Counted from the first letter of the stretch, positions 1 through 9,184 are shown. The stretch: DNA of 64,000 nt from Mycobacterium sp. ACS4331 (GCF_001667265.1 NZ_LZHW01000001.1:1-64000), one strand, 5' to 3'. Program-made: numbers and translations. The notes: generated from the sequence alone by a model not told the origin.

Positions 1-96
1 GCTGTGAATCGCCCCGATCCGCCCCGGCCCGCCCGCATCGCAACCCTCCTCTCGCCCAGTTGTCGGGATTGGTCGTTGTCGCGGGCGATTCACAGC
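1..96. repeat. 13-bp inverted repeat upstream of glyS
   Basis: Arms at 1-13 and 84-96 (GCTGTGAATCGCC and its exact complement) enclose 70 nt. The left arm begins at the first base of the window, so the repeat may extend further upstream. No gene is evident before the GTG start of glyS at 215. The spacing is large for an intrinsic terminator. The element may be a nested palindrome like others in this window, or a regulator site belonging to a gene outside the window. Confidence 0.5.
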
Positions 97-214
97 CCTC
101 AGCGACATCTCGGCGACCAGCAGCAGGAGCCCGCTTCGACGCCGGATTCGACCGCCGGTTCGCGACAGCTAGGCTGTTCAGGTTGTTATCCCCGCAGACA
201 GGAGAGCCTTTCCC

Positions 215-1612
215 GTGGCGTCCATCATCGACACCGTCGCGAACCTGGCGAAGCGCCGTGGCCTGGTGTACCAGTCCGGCGAGATCTACGGCGGTACCAA
301 GTCGGCGTGGGACTACGGGCCACTGGGTGTTGAGCTCAAGGAGAACATCAAGCGCCAGTGGTGGAAGTCGGTGGTCACGGGTCGTGACGATGTGGTCGGC
401 CTCGACAGCGCGATCATCCTGCCGCGCCAGGTGTGGGTCGCCTCCGGGCACGTCGACGTCTTCAACGATCCGCTGGTGGAGTGCCTGAACTGCCACAAGC
501 GGCATCGGCAGGACCACATGCAGGAGGCATTCTTCGAGAAGGGCGGCGAGAAGAAGGGCTACGCCAACCCCGACTCGGTGCCGATGGAGGAGATCGTCTG
601 CCCCGACTGCGGCACCAAGGGGCAGTGGACCGAGCCGCGCGATTTCAACATGATGCTCAAGACTTACCTCGGCCCGATCGAGACCGAGGAGGGGCTGCAT
701 TACCTGCGGCCCGAGACCGCGCAGGGCATCTTCGTCAACTTCGCCAACGTGGTCACCACGTCGCGCAAGAAGCCGCCGTTCGGCATCGGTCAGATCGGCA
801 AGAGCTTCCGCAACGAGATCACGCCGGGCAACTTCATCTTTCGCACCCGTGAGTTCGAGCAGATGGAGATGGAGTTCTTCGTCGAGCCCTCGACCGCCGC
901 CGAGTGGCACAAGTACTGGATCGACACGCGCCTGCAGTGGTACGTCGACCTCGGCATCAACCGCGACAACCTGCGGCTCTACGACCATCCCAAGGAGAAG
1001 CTGTCGCATTACTCCGACGGCACGGTCGACATCGAGTACAAGTTCGGTTTCCAGGGCAACCCGTGGGGTGAGCTGGAGGGCATCGCGAACCGCACGAACT
1101 TCGACTTGACCACGCACTCAAAGCATTCCGGCGTTGACCTGTCGTTCTACGATCAGGCCAACGACACCCGCTACGTGCCGTACGTGATCGAGCCGGCAGC
1201 GGGTCTGACCCGTTCGCTGATGGCGTTTCTGGTCGATGCCTACACCGAGGACGAGGCCCCCAACGCCAAGGGCGGGGTGGACAAGCGCACGGTGCTGCGG
1301 CTGGATCCGCGACTGGCGCCGGTCAAGGCCGCGGTGCTGCCGCTGTCGCGGCACGCCGACCTGTCGCCCAAGGCGCGCGACCTGGCGGCCGAGCTGCGGC
1401 AGTCGTGGAACATCGAGTTCGACGACGCCGGCGCGATCGGCCGTCGTTATCGCCGTCAGGACGAGATCGGCACCCCGTTCTGCGTGACGCTGGACTTCGA
1501 CTCGCTCGAGGATCAGGCCGTCACCATCCGTGAGCGTGACTCCATGTCACAGGAACGTGTGGCGATCTCCGAGGTGTCGAACTACCTCGCGGTGCGCCTG
1601 AAGGGCGCCTAG
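215..1612 (+). CDS. glyS: Glycyl-tRNA synthetase (alpha2 type)
   Basis: Class II aminoacyl-tRNA synthetase that charges tRNA-Gly in the cytoplasm. At 465 aa it has the usual length for the dimeric, single-chain glycine enzyme. The class II motif 2 segment is visible around residues 198-216 ([19 protein letters not shown]), and motif 3 is near [18 protein letters not shown]. Two cysteine pairs (CLNC at 90-93, CPDC at 129-132) look like a metal-binding insertion. The GTG start is supported by GGAGAG eight bases upstream (201-206) and by the conserved [17 protein letters not shown]-terminus. It corresponds to M. tuberculosis Rv2357c and, with dgt and dnaG downstream, anchors the synteny assignment. 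Identification is firm. Confidence 0.97.
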   Translation: MASIIDTVANLAKRRGLVYQSGEIYGGTKSAWDYGPLGVELKENIKRQWWKSVVTGRDDVVGLDSAIILPRQVWVASGHVDVFNDPLVECLNCHKRHRQDHMQEAFFEKGGEKKGYANPDSVPMEEIVCPDCGTKGQWTEPRDFNMMLKTYLGPIETEEGLHYLRPETAQGIFVNFANVVTTSRKKPPFGIGQIGKSFRNEITPGNFIFRTREFEQMEMEFFVEPSTAAEWHKYWIDTRLQWYVDLGINRDNLRLYDHPKEKLSHYSDGTVDIEYKFGFQGNPWGELEGIANRTNFDLTTHSKHSGVDLSFYDQANDTRYVPYVIEPAAGLTRSLMAFLVDAYTEDEAPNAKGGVDKRTVLRLDPRLAPVKAAVLPLSRHADLSPKARDLAAELRQSWNIEFDDAGAIGRRYRRQDEIGTPFCVTLDFDSLEDQAVTIRERDSMSQERVAISEVSNYLAVRLKGA

Positions 1613-1633
1613 CTTCCCCTCCGGCAGGTCCCC

Positions 1634-1693
1634 GCGAGCGGCCGTGTTTGTACGGCAACACGCCGTATTTGGCGTACAAGAGCGCACGCTCGC
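1634..1693 (+). repeat. 60-nt nested palindromic repeat, copy R1
   Basis: The terminal inverted repeat GCGAGCG / CGCTCGC encloses an inner one, TTGTACG / CGTACAA. Copies with the same layout lie at 2668-2727 (opposite orientation), 19219-19278 and 19360-19419 (same orientation). All share the core ACACGCCG and the spaced TGTAC / GTACA half-sites. R1 lies right after the glyS stop and runs into the over-extended open frame before the DUF559 gene, which argues against the most upstream start for that gene. Confidence 0.8.
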
Positions 1694-1767
1694 CGAACCC
1701 AAAACGGACGTTCGCGCTTCATCCCCAGGGGTGGATACCGCCTTCGGCCAGTTCGCTGCACCATGCG

Positions 1768-2649
1768 GTGGTGGACGAACTCGAGTCACTCATGGCTGGG
1801 CAGGGTGTCGCGACGTCGGCGCAACTGCTTGAGTTGTTGAGCCGACGGACACTGCAGGTGTTGCTGCGCACCGGCCTCCTGGTGAAGGTTTGGCCGGGTG
1901 TCTATTGTCTTGGCGAACCCGACCTGCAGACGCGCCTTCGCGGCCTGGATCTGCGGGCCGGCGAGCCCGTCGCGATGTGCCTGAGCACCGCGGCTGTGGC
2001 GTTCGGCTTCGACTTTGAGGGTGACCCCACGGTGCATGTCCTCAACCCACTGGGGCACCATCTGCGCAACAGCAGGGGGTTAGTGGTGCATCGGCGTGAG
2101 GGTGCTCCGCTGACGACGCTCGACGGCAGGCCGACCACCACGGCCGCGTGGACGGCGGTGGAACTGGCCCGTGCGCAGAAGCGGCCACGGGCCCTGGCGT
2201 ACCTGGATGCGGCGCTGCGCAGCGGCACGGTCACCGTGTTCGACCTCATCCACGCCGCAGAGGCGCAGCACGGCCGCCGCGGCATAGTCAATGTGCGAGA
2301 ACTGATTCCACTTGCCCGGCCCGAAGCGGAGTCCCCGATGGAGAGCGAGGCACGGCTGGCGATGCACGACGGCGGCCTGCCCGAGCCTGAACTCCAGTAC
2401 GAGGTCGTCGATGCACAGGGACGGGTGTGGCGCCTGGACTTCGCCTGGCCCGATGCCCGCGTCGGCGTCGAGTACGACGGGTTCGACTGGCACAGCACGC
2501 CCGAGCAGCTACGCAAGGATCGGGAGAAGCGAGCCGCACTACTCGACTTGGGCTGGGTGGTGCTGTCGATCACCGCCGACGACGTCCGGCGCACACCGTG
2601 GGAGATGAACAGCCGCATCGAGGAGCTGCTGATGCGCCGCGCGGCGTGA
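1768..2649 (+). CDS. DUF559 (Vsr-like) nuclease-domain protein with AbiEi-like N-terminus
   Basis: About 293 aa. The first ~60 residues resemble the winged-helix N-terminus of AbiEi-type proteins (AQLLELLSRRTLQVLLRTG followed by VWPGVYCLG). The C-terminal ~100 residues carry the DUF559/Vsr-like endonuclease fold: ESPMESEARLAM, then LDFAWPDARVGVEYDG and DREKRAALLDLGW. The acidic residues of DFAWP and VEYDG fit the PD-(D/E)XK-like core. GTG at 1768 is chosen because mycobacterial relatives begin a few residues before the DELxxLxAxQ segment; ATG 1792 is an alternative. The frame is open back to 1648, but that part is the palindromic repeat. Such genes are common in mycobacteria and their function is unproven. 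The inverted repeat copies on both sides are unusual. Confidence 0.8.
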   Translation: MVDELESLMAGQGVATSAQLLELLSRRTLQVLLRTGLLVKVWPGVYCLGEPDLQTRLRGLDLRAGEPVAMCLSTAAVAFGFDFEGDPTVHVLNPLGHHLRNSRGLVVHRREGAPLTTLDGRPTTTAAWTAVELARAQKRPRALAYLDAALRSGTVTVFDLIHAAEAQHGRRGIVNVRELIPLARPEAESPMESEARLAMHDGGLPEPELQYEVVDAQGRVWRLDFAWPDARVGVEYDGFDWHSTPEQLRKDREKRAALLDLGWVVLSITADDVRRTPWEMNSRIEELLMRRAA

Positions 2650-2667
2650 GCGTCCGGTTTGGGTCCG

Positions 2668-2727
2668 GTGAGCGTGCGCTCTTGTACGCGAAATACGGCG
2701 TGTCACCGTACAAACGCCCCACAAGCG
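2668..2727 (-). repeat. 60-nt nested palindromic repeat, copy R2 (inverted relative to R1)
   Basis: Read on the minus strand, this matches R1 closely over about 50 nt: TTTGTACGG, ACACGCCGTATTT, CGTACAAGAGCGCACGCTC. The inner TTGTACG / CGTACAA pair lies at 2682-2688 and 2707-2713. The outer arm on the downstream side is degenerate. Together with R1 it brackets the DUF559 gene in inverted orientation. Confidence 0.75.
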
Positions 2728-2755
2728 GGGACCCCAGGGCGCTCAGCGAGAAACT

Positions 2756-4795
2756 TCAGAAGCGGCCGCCGCCTCCGCCGTAACTGCGGGTCGACGACCG
2801 CGACGATCCGCCGTATGTGGTCGGCCGCCCGGGGCTGCGGCCGCCGCCCCAACTGCCACCCCAGCTTCCGCCCCAGCCGCCGCCGTACCCGCCGCGTCCA
2901 CTGAACCCGCCGCGCAGCACGTTGCCGATGATGATCCCGCCGATCACCGAGCCCAGATCCGATCCGCCGCTGCCGCCGTACTGCGACGAGTAGGCGTGCT
3001 GCGTCGACCGGACATCCTCGTTGGCCAGCGTCTGCGCCTGCGCGGCGAGCGCGGCCGCACCGTTGGCGTGCGCGATCGCCTCGGCGGGGTTGGAGTCCCG
3101 CTTGGCCTGCGCCGCCTCGAGCTGACGGGTGGCCTCGGCCAGACGGGTGCGCGCCTCGGGGCCGACGCTGCCGCGGCGGGTGTCGATGAAGTCCGACACC
3201 GAGCGCACCCGCGACTGCGCCGTGAACAGCGCCTGCTCCAGAAGCTTGGCCTGTTTCTCGGCCTCCTGGCGCTGCGCATCGACGAGGTCGAGGATCTGGT
3301 CGAGGTCCGCGTCGGCCTTGGTCAACCGGGTGAAGGTGCCCAGCGGGTCATTGGCACCGTTGGTCTTGGCGTCCTCGACGGCTTTGATGGCGGCGTCCCG
3401 GGCGCGGGCCAACTCGTCGCGTTGGGCGCCTTGGGCCAGCGGCAGTTGCGTTGCCGCGGCATCGATTCCGCGCTGAATGTCGGCGATCTCGTCGGGCAGG
3501 GCCGCGATCGCCCGGTTGATGTCGGTGGACGCCGTCTCGATCGCATCCAGCAGGGTCTGGGCCTGTCCCAGCGCGCCCTCGGCCGCGCGGATGGCGTCGA
3601 CCAGGGGGTTCTGGTTGGGTGCGGGCCGGCTGATCAGGTTGCGGCCGTCGGTGATGCTGCGGTCGGCGAAGGTCAGCCGGCTGCGGGCGGCGTCGATGTT
3701 GCCGGCCACCGAGGTCAGCGCGGCCTCGGCGAACTGCTGCCGCAGCGCGGCCAGGCGCTGCGCGGCCGGTTCGACGCGTGCGCTCAGCGCCACCATCTGC
3801 TGGGTCAGCGCATCCAGCCGGGTCGGGGCGTTGATCAGCAGGTCACGCAGCTTCTGAAACGCCGCGCTCTGCTCCTCGAGCGCGCGGTCGGCCTTGGCCG
3901 CGGCGACGATCACGCGCGTCAGCAGGTCGCGGCGCTGCAGGGGCGTCTCGGGCACCTCGTCGTCGAGCGTCTGGCGGACGTTGAAGGCCTGCTGCAGCGT
4001 CGTTTTCGCGTTCGCGACGGCCTCGCTGAACGGCGCGGTGGCGGTGGTGCCGAACTCCTCGACGGCGAGTTCGAGTTCACTCTGGCTGGTGCGCACGGCG
4101 TTGTCGACGTCGACGACGATGGTCCGGCTGAGTTCGTCGAGCGCGTCCAAGGGCACCGCGGCCAGCGCATTCGGGTCGGTGGGGTCGACGCGGTGGGCGG
4201 CCGCGACCTGCGCCGCGTGCCGCTTGGACCGCTGGCGGCGCACCCACAGCCACAGGATCAGCACCAGCAGTGCCATCACGCCGAGGGCCGCCAGCACCGG
4301 AGCCCAGGAGATCTTGAAGGTGCCCCCGGTGTCGGCGTTGAGCCCGTCGGCGGCCGCGATCGCCGCGCCTGCCCAGTCGCCGTTGCGCAGCGCCGGTTCG
4401 ATGTCGAGGCGACGGATGTCGTCACTGCGCGTCGAGGTGCCGCCGCTGATCGTCGAGGGCACCTGGAAGGCCAGCGCACGATCCTCGGTGGCGATCGCCA
4501 GCAGTGCGTCGTCGTCACCGAAGTCGCTGGCCTTCATGGTGTTCTGCGCCCAGTTCAACCAGCCCAGCCCGTCGAAGGACTTGACGTAGACCACCCAGAG
4601 TTGGACGTGCCGGTCGTTGTAGAGGCGATCCAGCGCGTTCTGCACCTCGGCCTCCTCCTTCGGCGACAGCACGCCGGAGCGGTCGGTGACCTGGCTGGGG
4701 AGCCGGAACGGCGGTTCGGCGACGGCGGCGGGTGCCGTGAGCAACCCGGCCAGTACGACGACCAGCAGGATGTGCAGGAGGCGGGGCAGGCGCAT
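2756..4795 (-). CDS. TPM-domain (YgcG-like) exported membrane protein
   Basis: 679 aa, equivalent to M. tuberculosis Rv2345. Signal peptide at residues 1-26 (hydrophobic core LLHILLVVVLAGLLT, cleavage after AVA). A TPM domain follows at about 33-155 (VTDRSGVLSPKEE, VQLWVVYVKSFDG), then one transmembrane helix at about 165-185 followed by basic residues. About 420 residues of alanine/glutamine-rich, probably coiled-coil sequence lead to a low-complexity C-terminus rich in Gly, Trp, Ser and Tyr. Topology suggests the TPM domain outside and the long helical region inside. TPM proteins in other bacteria are linked to membrane-protein maintenance and photosystem repair; the role in mycobacteria is unknown. 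Convergent with the DUF559 gene, divergent from dgt. Confidence 0.88.
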   Translation of the reverse strand: MRLPRLLHILLVVVLAGLLTAPAAVAEPPFRLPSQVTDRSGVLSPKEEAEVQNALDRLYNDRHVQLWVVYVKSFDGLGWLNWAQNTMKASDFGDDDALLAIATEDRALAFQVPSTISGGTSTRSDDIRRLDIEPALRNGDWAGAAIAAADGLNADTGGTFKISWAPVLAALGVMALLVLILWLWVRRQRSKRHAAQVAAAHRVDPTDPNALAAVPLDALDELSRTIVVDVDNAVRTSQSELELAVEEFGTTATAPFSEAVANAKTTLQQAFNVRQTLDDEVPETPLQRRDLLTRVIVAAAKADRALEEQSAAFQKLRDLLINAPTRLDALTQQMVALSARVEPAAQRLAALRQQFAEAALTSVAGNIDAARSRLTFADRSITDGRNLISRPAPNQNPLVDAIRAAEGALGQAQTLLDAIETASTDINRAIAALPDEIADIQRGIDAAATQLPLAQGAQRDELARARDAAIKAVEDAKTNGANDPLGTFTRLTKADADLDQILDLVDAQRQEAEKQAKLLEQALFTAQSRVRSVSDFIDTRRGSVGPEARTRLAEATRQLEAAQAKRDSNPAEAIAHANGAAALAAQAQTLANEDVRSTQHAYSSQYGGSGGSDLGSVIGGIIIGNVLRGGFSGRGGYGGGWGGSWGGSWGGGRSPGRPTTYGGSSRSSTRSYGGGGGRF

Positions 4796-4871
4796 GGTGC
4801 CAATCTAGTGTGACCGGCGCGGGCGACGGCGGGAAAGACCCGCGGTGCTGGCAGACTGTGCCGTGGTGAGC

Positions 4872-6170
4872 ATGAATCAGCAGGACCGGTACAGCGATTT
4901 CGACCGTGAGCGTCAGGTCGTCGAGGCGCCGAAGTCCGCCGCGCTGCCCGGCAGTGAAAGCGAGCATCGCAGCGACTTCGCCCGCGACCGCGCCCGCGTG
5001 CTGCACTGCGCCGCCCTGCGCCGGCTGGCCGACAAGACTCAGGTGGTCGGCCCGCGTGAGAGCCTGACGCCGCGCACGCGGTTGACCCATTCCCTGGAGG
5101 TCGCCCAGATCGGTCGCGGGATGGCGATCGGCCTGGGTTGTGACCCGGATCTGGTGGACCTGGCCGGCCTGGCCCACGACATCGGGCATCCGCCCTACGG
5201 GCACAACGGCGAACGCGCGCTCAACGAGCTCGCCGCCTCGGCCGGCGGGTTCGAGGGCAACGCCCAGAACTTCCGAATCCTCACTCGGCTCGAGCCCAAA
5301 GTGCTTGACGGGCAGGGTGGTTCGGCTGGCCTGAACCTGACCCGGGCTGCGCTGGACGCCGTCACCAAGTACCCGTGGGCGCGCTCGGAGAACCCGCGCA
5401 AGTTCGGCTTCTACACCGGATTCTCCGGCGACGACGCGACGGCGGCGGAGTGGATGCGGATCGGGGCGCCGGCGCACCGGCGCTGCCTGGAGGCCCAGAT
5501 CATGGACTGGTCCGACGACGTCGCCTACTCGGTGCACGACGTCGAGGACGGCGTCATCTCCGGCCGCATCGACCTGAGGTCGCTCGCCGACGCCGACACC
5601 GCCGCGGCGCTGGCCGCGCTCGGCAAGGACCACTTCGGCGCCGACCCCGACGAACTGCTGGCGGCCGCCGACCGGTTGTCGCGCCTTCCGGTGGTCGAGG
5701 CCGTCGGCGAGTACGACGGGACACTCGGCGCGTCGGTGGCGCTGAAGCGGTTGACCAGCGAACTGGTCGGCCGGTTCGCCACCGCGGCCATCACCTGGAC
5801 CCGGGAGTCGTTCGGCGACGCCTCGCTGGTCCGGTTCGGTGCGGACCTGGCGGTCCCCGACGCTGTCGCCGCCGAGGTCGCGGTGCTCAAGATCCTGGCG
5901 CTGCAGTTCATCATGTCCGACCCCGAGCACCTGCTGATCCAGGCCGAGCAGCGCGAGGGGATCAAGGCCGTCGCGGTGCTGCTGATGGAGGGGGCACCGG
6001 AGTCGCTGGACCCGTTGTTCGTCCCGGCCTTCAACGCGGCCGACGACGACGGTGAGCGCCTTCGGGTGATCGTGGACCAGATCGCGTCGTTCACCGAGAG
6101 CAGGCTGGAGAGCCTCTTCCCGGCGGCCAGCGTCGTGGTGCCCGGTCAGCTGACGGTCGATTTCCCCTAG
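4872..6170 (+). CDS. dgt: Deoxyguanosinetriphosphate triphosphohydrolase-like protein
   Basis: 432 aa HD-superfamily dNTP triphosphohydrolase (Rv2344c equivalent) that would release tripolyphosphate from dNTPs and so help set nucleotide pools. The metal-binding HD residues are visible: H73 in [13 protein letters not shown] and H102-D103 with H106 in [16 protein letters not shown] further conserved segment is [17 protein letters not shown]. The ATG at 4872 is chosen because the family begins shortly before the YxDFDRERxVxEAPK segment. GTG at 4863 or 4845 in the same frame is possible, and none has a strong ribosome binding site. The gene lies 17 nt before dnaG, so the two are probably co-transcribed, linking dNTP turnover with replication priming. 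Confidence 0.95.
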   Translation: MNQQDRYSDFDRERQVVEAPKSAALPGSESEHRSDFARDRARVLHCAALRRLADKTQVVGPRESLTPRTRLTHSLEVAQIGRGMAIGLGCDPDLVDLAGLAHDIGHPPYGHNGERALNELAASAGGFEGNAQNFRILTRLEPKVLDGQGGSAGLNLTRAALDAVTKYPWARSENPRKFGFYTGFSGDDATAAEWMRIGAPAHRRCLEAQIMDWSDDVAYSVHDVEDGVISGRIDLRSLADADTAAALAALGKDHFGADPDELLAAADRLSRLPVVEAVGEYDGTLGASVALKRLTSELVGRFATAAITWTRESFGDASLVRFGADLAVPDAVAAEVAVLKILALQFIMSDPEHLLIQAEQREGIKAVAVLLMEGAPESLDPLFVPAFNAADDDGERLRVIVDQIASFTESRLESLFPAASVVVPGQLTVDFP

Positions 6171-6187
6171 ACCCCTACACTGATCCG

Positions 6188-8086
6188 ATGGCCGGGCGCA
6201 TCGCAGATCGCGACATTGCGGCCATTCGTGAACGCACCCGCATCGAGGACGTCGTCGGCGACTACGTGCAGTTGCGCCGCGCCGGTGCCGACTCCCTGAA
6301 GGGGCTGTGCCCGTTCCACGACGAGAAGTCACCGTCGTTCCACGTCCGGCCCAACCACGGCCACTTCCACTGCTTCGGCTGCGGCGAGGGCGGCGACGTC
6401 TACGCCTTCATCCAGAAGATCGAGCACGTCACGTTCGTCGAGGCGGTGGAACTGCTCGCCGACCGCATCGGCCACACCATCACCTACTCCGGTGCGTCGG
6501 CCACCAACGTGCAGCGCGACCGGGGCAGTCGAAGCCGGCTGGTCGCGGCCAACGCCGCGGCTGCGGAGTTCTACGCCGCGGCGCTGGAGTCCGACGAGGC
6601 CGCCCCCGCGCGGGCCTACCTCACCGAACGCAACTTCGACGCGGCCGCGGCCCGGCACTTCGGCTGCGGGTTCGCGCCCTCGGGCTGGGACACCCTCACC
6701 AAGCACCTGCTGCGCAAGGGTTTCGAGTTCAAGGAGCTTGAGGCCGCCGGGCTGAGCCGTGAGGGCAAGCGCGGCCCGATGGACCGGTTCCACCGACGCC
6801 TGTTGTGGCCCATCCGCGGTTCCAGCGGCGAGGTCATCGGGTTCGGTGCACGCCGCATCTTCGACGACGACACCATGACGGCCAAGTACGTCAACACTCC
6901 GGAAACGCTGCTGTACAAGAAGTCTCAGGTGTTGTTCGGCATCGACCTGGCCAAGCGTGACATCGCCAAGGCGCACCAGGCCGTCGTCGTCGAGGGCTAC
7001 ACCGATGTCATGGCCATGCATCTGGCGGGCGTCACCACCGCGGTGGCGTCGTGCGGCACGGCCTTCGGTGACGACCACCTGTCGATGCTGCGCCGGCTCA
7101 TGATGGACGACAAGTTCTTCCGCGGCGAGCTCATCTACGTCTTCGACGGTGACGCCGCGGGGCGTGCGGCTGCGCTGAAAGCCTTTGAGGGCGAACAGAA
7201 TCTGGCCGGGCAGTCGTTCGTCGCGGTGGCCGCCGACGGGATGGATCCGTGCGATCTTCGGCTGCGCTCGGGCGACGCCGCGCTGCGTGATCTGGTCGCG
7301 CGTCGCACCCCGCTGTTCGAGTTCGCGATCCGCACCGCGCTCGCCGAGTTCGATCTGGACAACGCCGAGGGCCGGGTGTCGGCACTGCGCCGCTGCGTGC
7401 CCATGGTCGCCCAGATCAAGGACCCCACCCTGCGCGACGAGTACGCGCGTCAGCTCGCGGGCTGGGTCGGCTGGGACGACGTCGCCCAGGTGATCAGGAG
7501 AGTGCGCGACCACGCCAAGGGCGGCGCCCGCCCGACGGGGCGCGACACTCGCAGACAGGCCGCACCCGCGCCGCAGGCCCAGGCGCCCAGGCCCGATCCG
7601 CGCGACCCGACGCTGTGGCCGCAGCGTGAGGCCCTCAAGACGGCACTGCAGTACCCCGCGCTGGCCGGCCCGGTCTTCGACTCACTGACCGTCGAGAGCT
7701 TCACCCATCCCGGGTATGCGGCCGTGCGGGTGGCCATCGAGGCCGCCGGCGGCACCGGCCGGGGAGTCAGCGGCGCCGAGTGGCTCGATCAGGTCAGCCA
7801 GCACGCCGCGTCGCCCGCGGTGGCCGCGCTGGTCAGCGAGTTGAGTGTGGAGAGCATCCGCATCGAGGACGACGAGAAGCTGCCGCGCTACATCTCCGGC
7901 GTGCTGGCCCGCCTGCAGGAGGTGTGGATCGGCAGGCAGATCGCCGAGGTGAAGTCGAAGCTGCAGCGCATGTCGCCGGTGGAGCAGGGCGACGAGTACC
8001 ACGCGCTGTTCGGAGACCTGGTGGCGATGGAGGCGTATCGGCGCAGCCTGCTCGAGCAGGCGTCAGGGGACGACATGACGGCCTGA
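6188..8086 (+). CDS. dnaG: DNA primase DnaG
   Basis: 632 aa bacterial primase that makes RNA primers at the replication fork. The N-terminal CHC2 zinc ribbon uses C41, H44, C62 and C65 (CPFHDEKSPSFHV then FHCFGCGEGGD). The catalytic TOPRIM domain follows with VVVEGYTDVMAMHLAG and the acidic metal site YVFDGDAAGRA. The last ~130 residues, after a proline/alanine/glutamine-rich linker, form the helicase-interaction domain. Length and motifs match M. tuberculosis Rv2343c. It is downstream of dgt in the same orientation. Confidence 0.97.
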   Translation: MAGRIADRDIAAIRERTRIEDVVGDYVQLRRAGADSLKGLCPFHDEKSPSFHVRPNHGHFHCFGCGEGGDVYAFIQKIEHVTFVEAVELLADRIGHTITYSGASATNVQRDRGSRSRLVAANAAAAEFYAAALESDEAAPARAYLTERNFDAAAARHFGCGFAPSGWDTLTKHLLRKGFEFKELEAAGLSREGKRGPMDRFHRRLLWPIRGSSGEVIGFGARRIFDDDTMTAKYVNTPETLLYKKSQVLFGIDLAKRDIAKAHQAVVVEGYTDVMAMHLAGVTTAVASCGTAFGDDHLSMLRRLMMDDKFFRGELIYVFDGDAAGRAAALKAFEGEQNLAGQSFVAVAADGMDPCDLRLRSGDAALRDLVARRTPLFEFAIRTALAEFDLDNAEGRVSALRRCVPMVAQIKDPTLRDEYARQLAGWVGWDDVAQVIRRVRDHAKGGARPTGRDTRRQAAPAPQAQAPRPDPRDPTLWPQREALKTALQYPALAGPVFDSLTVESFTHPGYAAVRVAIEAAGGTGRGVSGAEWLDQVSQHAASPAVAALVSELSVESIRIEDDEKLPRYISGVLARLQEVWIGRQIAEVKSKLQRMSPVEQGDEYHALFGDLVAMEAYRRSLLEQASGDDMTA

Positions 8087-8131
8087 GGCCGTTAGTCTGA
8101 GCATGCTGACGTCGAGGCGGAGGACAGGGAT

Positions 8132-8422
8132 ATGGCACGCAAGAGGCAGCTGATCGTGGGGTTGGCGGTCGCGGCAGCAGCGGTGGGGGCGCCGATCGGG
8201 ATCGCGTTCAGCACACCTGATGCTTCTGTGACCCAGGCTCAGCCGGGGTGTACGGCCTGGTTCGGCAGCAAGGCCGACGGCAAGTGTATCGCGTGGTCGA
8301 TGGGCAGCGGCCGCGACACGTCGCTCAACGGCATCCCTGTCACCATCAACGGGCCCACCGGTGACCCGGGCACGGACAACAGCAGCACGATCATGGGTGG
8401 CCGCGGCAGCGGGCTGAACTGA
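8132..8422 (+). CDS. Small secreted cysteine-pair protein (Rv2342-like)
   Basis: 96 aa. The N-terminus is basic (MARKRQ), followed by an alanine-rich hydrophobic stretch typical of a Sec signal peptide or anchor, then a short mature part with two cysteines in a CTAWFGSKADGKC arrangement. A GGAGGACAGGG ribosome binding region precedes the ATG. The position after dnaG and before tRNA-Asn matches Rv2342 of M. tuberculosis, a conserved hypothetical protein. Its stop codon overlaps the start of the next gene, so the two are coupled. Function unknown; an envelope location is inferred from the signal sequence. Confidence 0.8.
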   Translation: MARKRQLIVGLAVAAAAVGAPIGIAFSTPDASVTQAQPGCTAWFGSKADGKCIAWSMGSGRDTSLNGIPVTINGPTGDPGTDNSSTIMGGRGSGLN

Positions 8423-8655
8423 TGATCGCAGCCAAGCTCTGCGCCGCGGTGGCGCTGCCGGTCGTCGCGCTGCTGGGCGCGCCCGCCGTGTCGGCGGAGC
8501 CGCCCGGCAACTGCCTGAGCTGGATCGGTGCCCGCGGCACCGGTCAGTGCATCAGCGAGGGGACCGGTGGCATTCCTTCGGTCGGCTTCAACGGCAGCGG
8601 CATCGAGACCAGTTCGCTGTTCCCGGGGCAGTCGATCAACATTCCGCTGGGCTGA
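8422..8655 (+). CDS. Small secreted protein, paralog-like partner of the preceding gene
   Basis: 77 aa with a clear signal peptide (hydrophobic LCAAVALPVVALLGAPAVSA, likely cleavage after VSA). The mature part starts EPPGNCLSWIGARGTGQC. This shares a C-x-x-W-x-G-x(4)-G-x-C pattern with the upstream protein (CTAWFGSKADGKC), so the two probably descend from one gene or form a disulfide-stabilised pair. The ATG overlaps the upstream stop by one base (TGATG), implying translational coupling. Function unknown. Confidence 0.75.
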   Translation: MIAAKLCAAVALPVVALLGAPAVSAEPPGNCLSWIGARGTGQCISEGTGGIPSVGFNGSGIETSSLFPGQSINIPLG

Positions 8656-8680
8656 CTCAGCGCTGTGCCGCTGGGCTGAC

Positions 8681-8926
8681 TCAGCGCCGCGTCTCGGGCT
8701 CGATCACCGCGGTCTGACTGTCGATCTCGGTCAGCTTCACCAACTCCGGGTCGGGGGAGACCCGTTCGGCGATCTTGCGCCGTCCCGCGTCGATGGCCGT
8801 CTTGGTCGCCGGATGCGCCGTGACGGCCTTGTAGGTCCCGACGAGCTGTTCGTAGCGTTTCCGTCCGGCCTTGGCGCCCAGGACGTAGCCGATGCCGAGC
8901 ACGGCCAGGACACGAAACACAATCAA
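8681..8926 (-). CDS. Small membrane-anchored hypothetical protein (YtxH-like N-terminus)
   Basis: 81 aa. The first ~20 residues form a hydrophobic helix ending GYVLGAKAGRKRYEQL, a motif seen in short actinobacterial YtxH-like proteins that follow one transmembrane segment with a basic amphipathic helix. The rest is helical and charged. The gene is convergent with the two small secreted-protein genes. Its start has no obvious ribosome binding site, but the frame and composition are protein-like. No function can be assigned. Confidence 0.7.
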   Translation of the reverse strand: MIVFRVLAVLGIGYVLGAKAGRKRYEQLVGTYKAVTAHPATKTAIDAGRRKIAERVSPDPELVKLTEIDSQTAVIEPETRR

Positions 8927-9099
8927 CCCTCCAGAGCACGCGGATGGACGCCTCCATCCTGCCTCATATCGCGCCGCGGCGGTGATCGGGCACCGGTCCG
9001 ATCCACGCCGTCCTCCGCGGGCCGCAGTGTCGCGGCACGCCTCTCACCTGCGGATTGTTGTCCACGGGGTTCGGTGCGCTAAAGTCTTGCTTCGGTTCT

Positions 9100-9172
9100 T
9101 CCCCTGTAGCTCAATTGGCAGAGCTCCCGACTGTTAATCGGGCGGTTGATGGTTCGAGTCCATCCGGGGGAG
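9100..9172 (+). tRNA. asnT: tRNA-Asn (anticodon GTT)
   Basis: 73-nt cloverleaf. Acceptor strands TCCCCTG and CGGGGGA pair with one G-U. The anticodon arm reads CCCGACTGTTAATCGGG with GTT in the loop; the T arm is GATGG-TTCGAGT-CCATC. The discriminator base is G and CCA is not encoded. The position after the Rv2342-like gene matches asnT in M. tuberculosis. The preceding bases hold no recognisable gene. Confidence 0.96.
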
Positions 9173-9184
9173 CTTCAATCACAC

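Noticed and set aside
97..214. T-box or other riboswitch leader for glyS
   Set aside because: No T-box sequence (TGGNACCGCG-like), no specifier hairpin and too short a leader.
2996..4813. Long open frame (605 codons) on the plus strand, antisense to the TPM-domain gene
   Set aside because: High-GC shadow frame: no start signals, composition dominated by Arg/Gly/Gln/Val/Leu, and the opposite strand encodes a clear signal-peptide/TPM protein.
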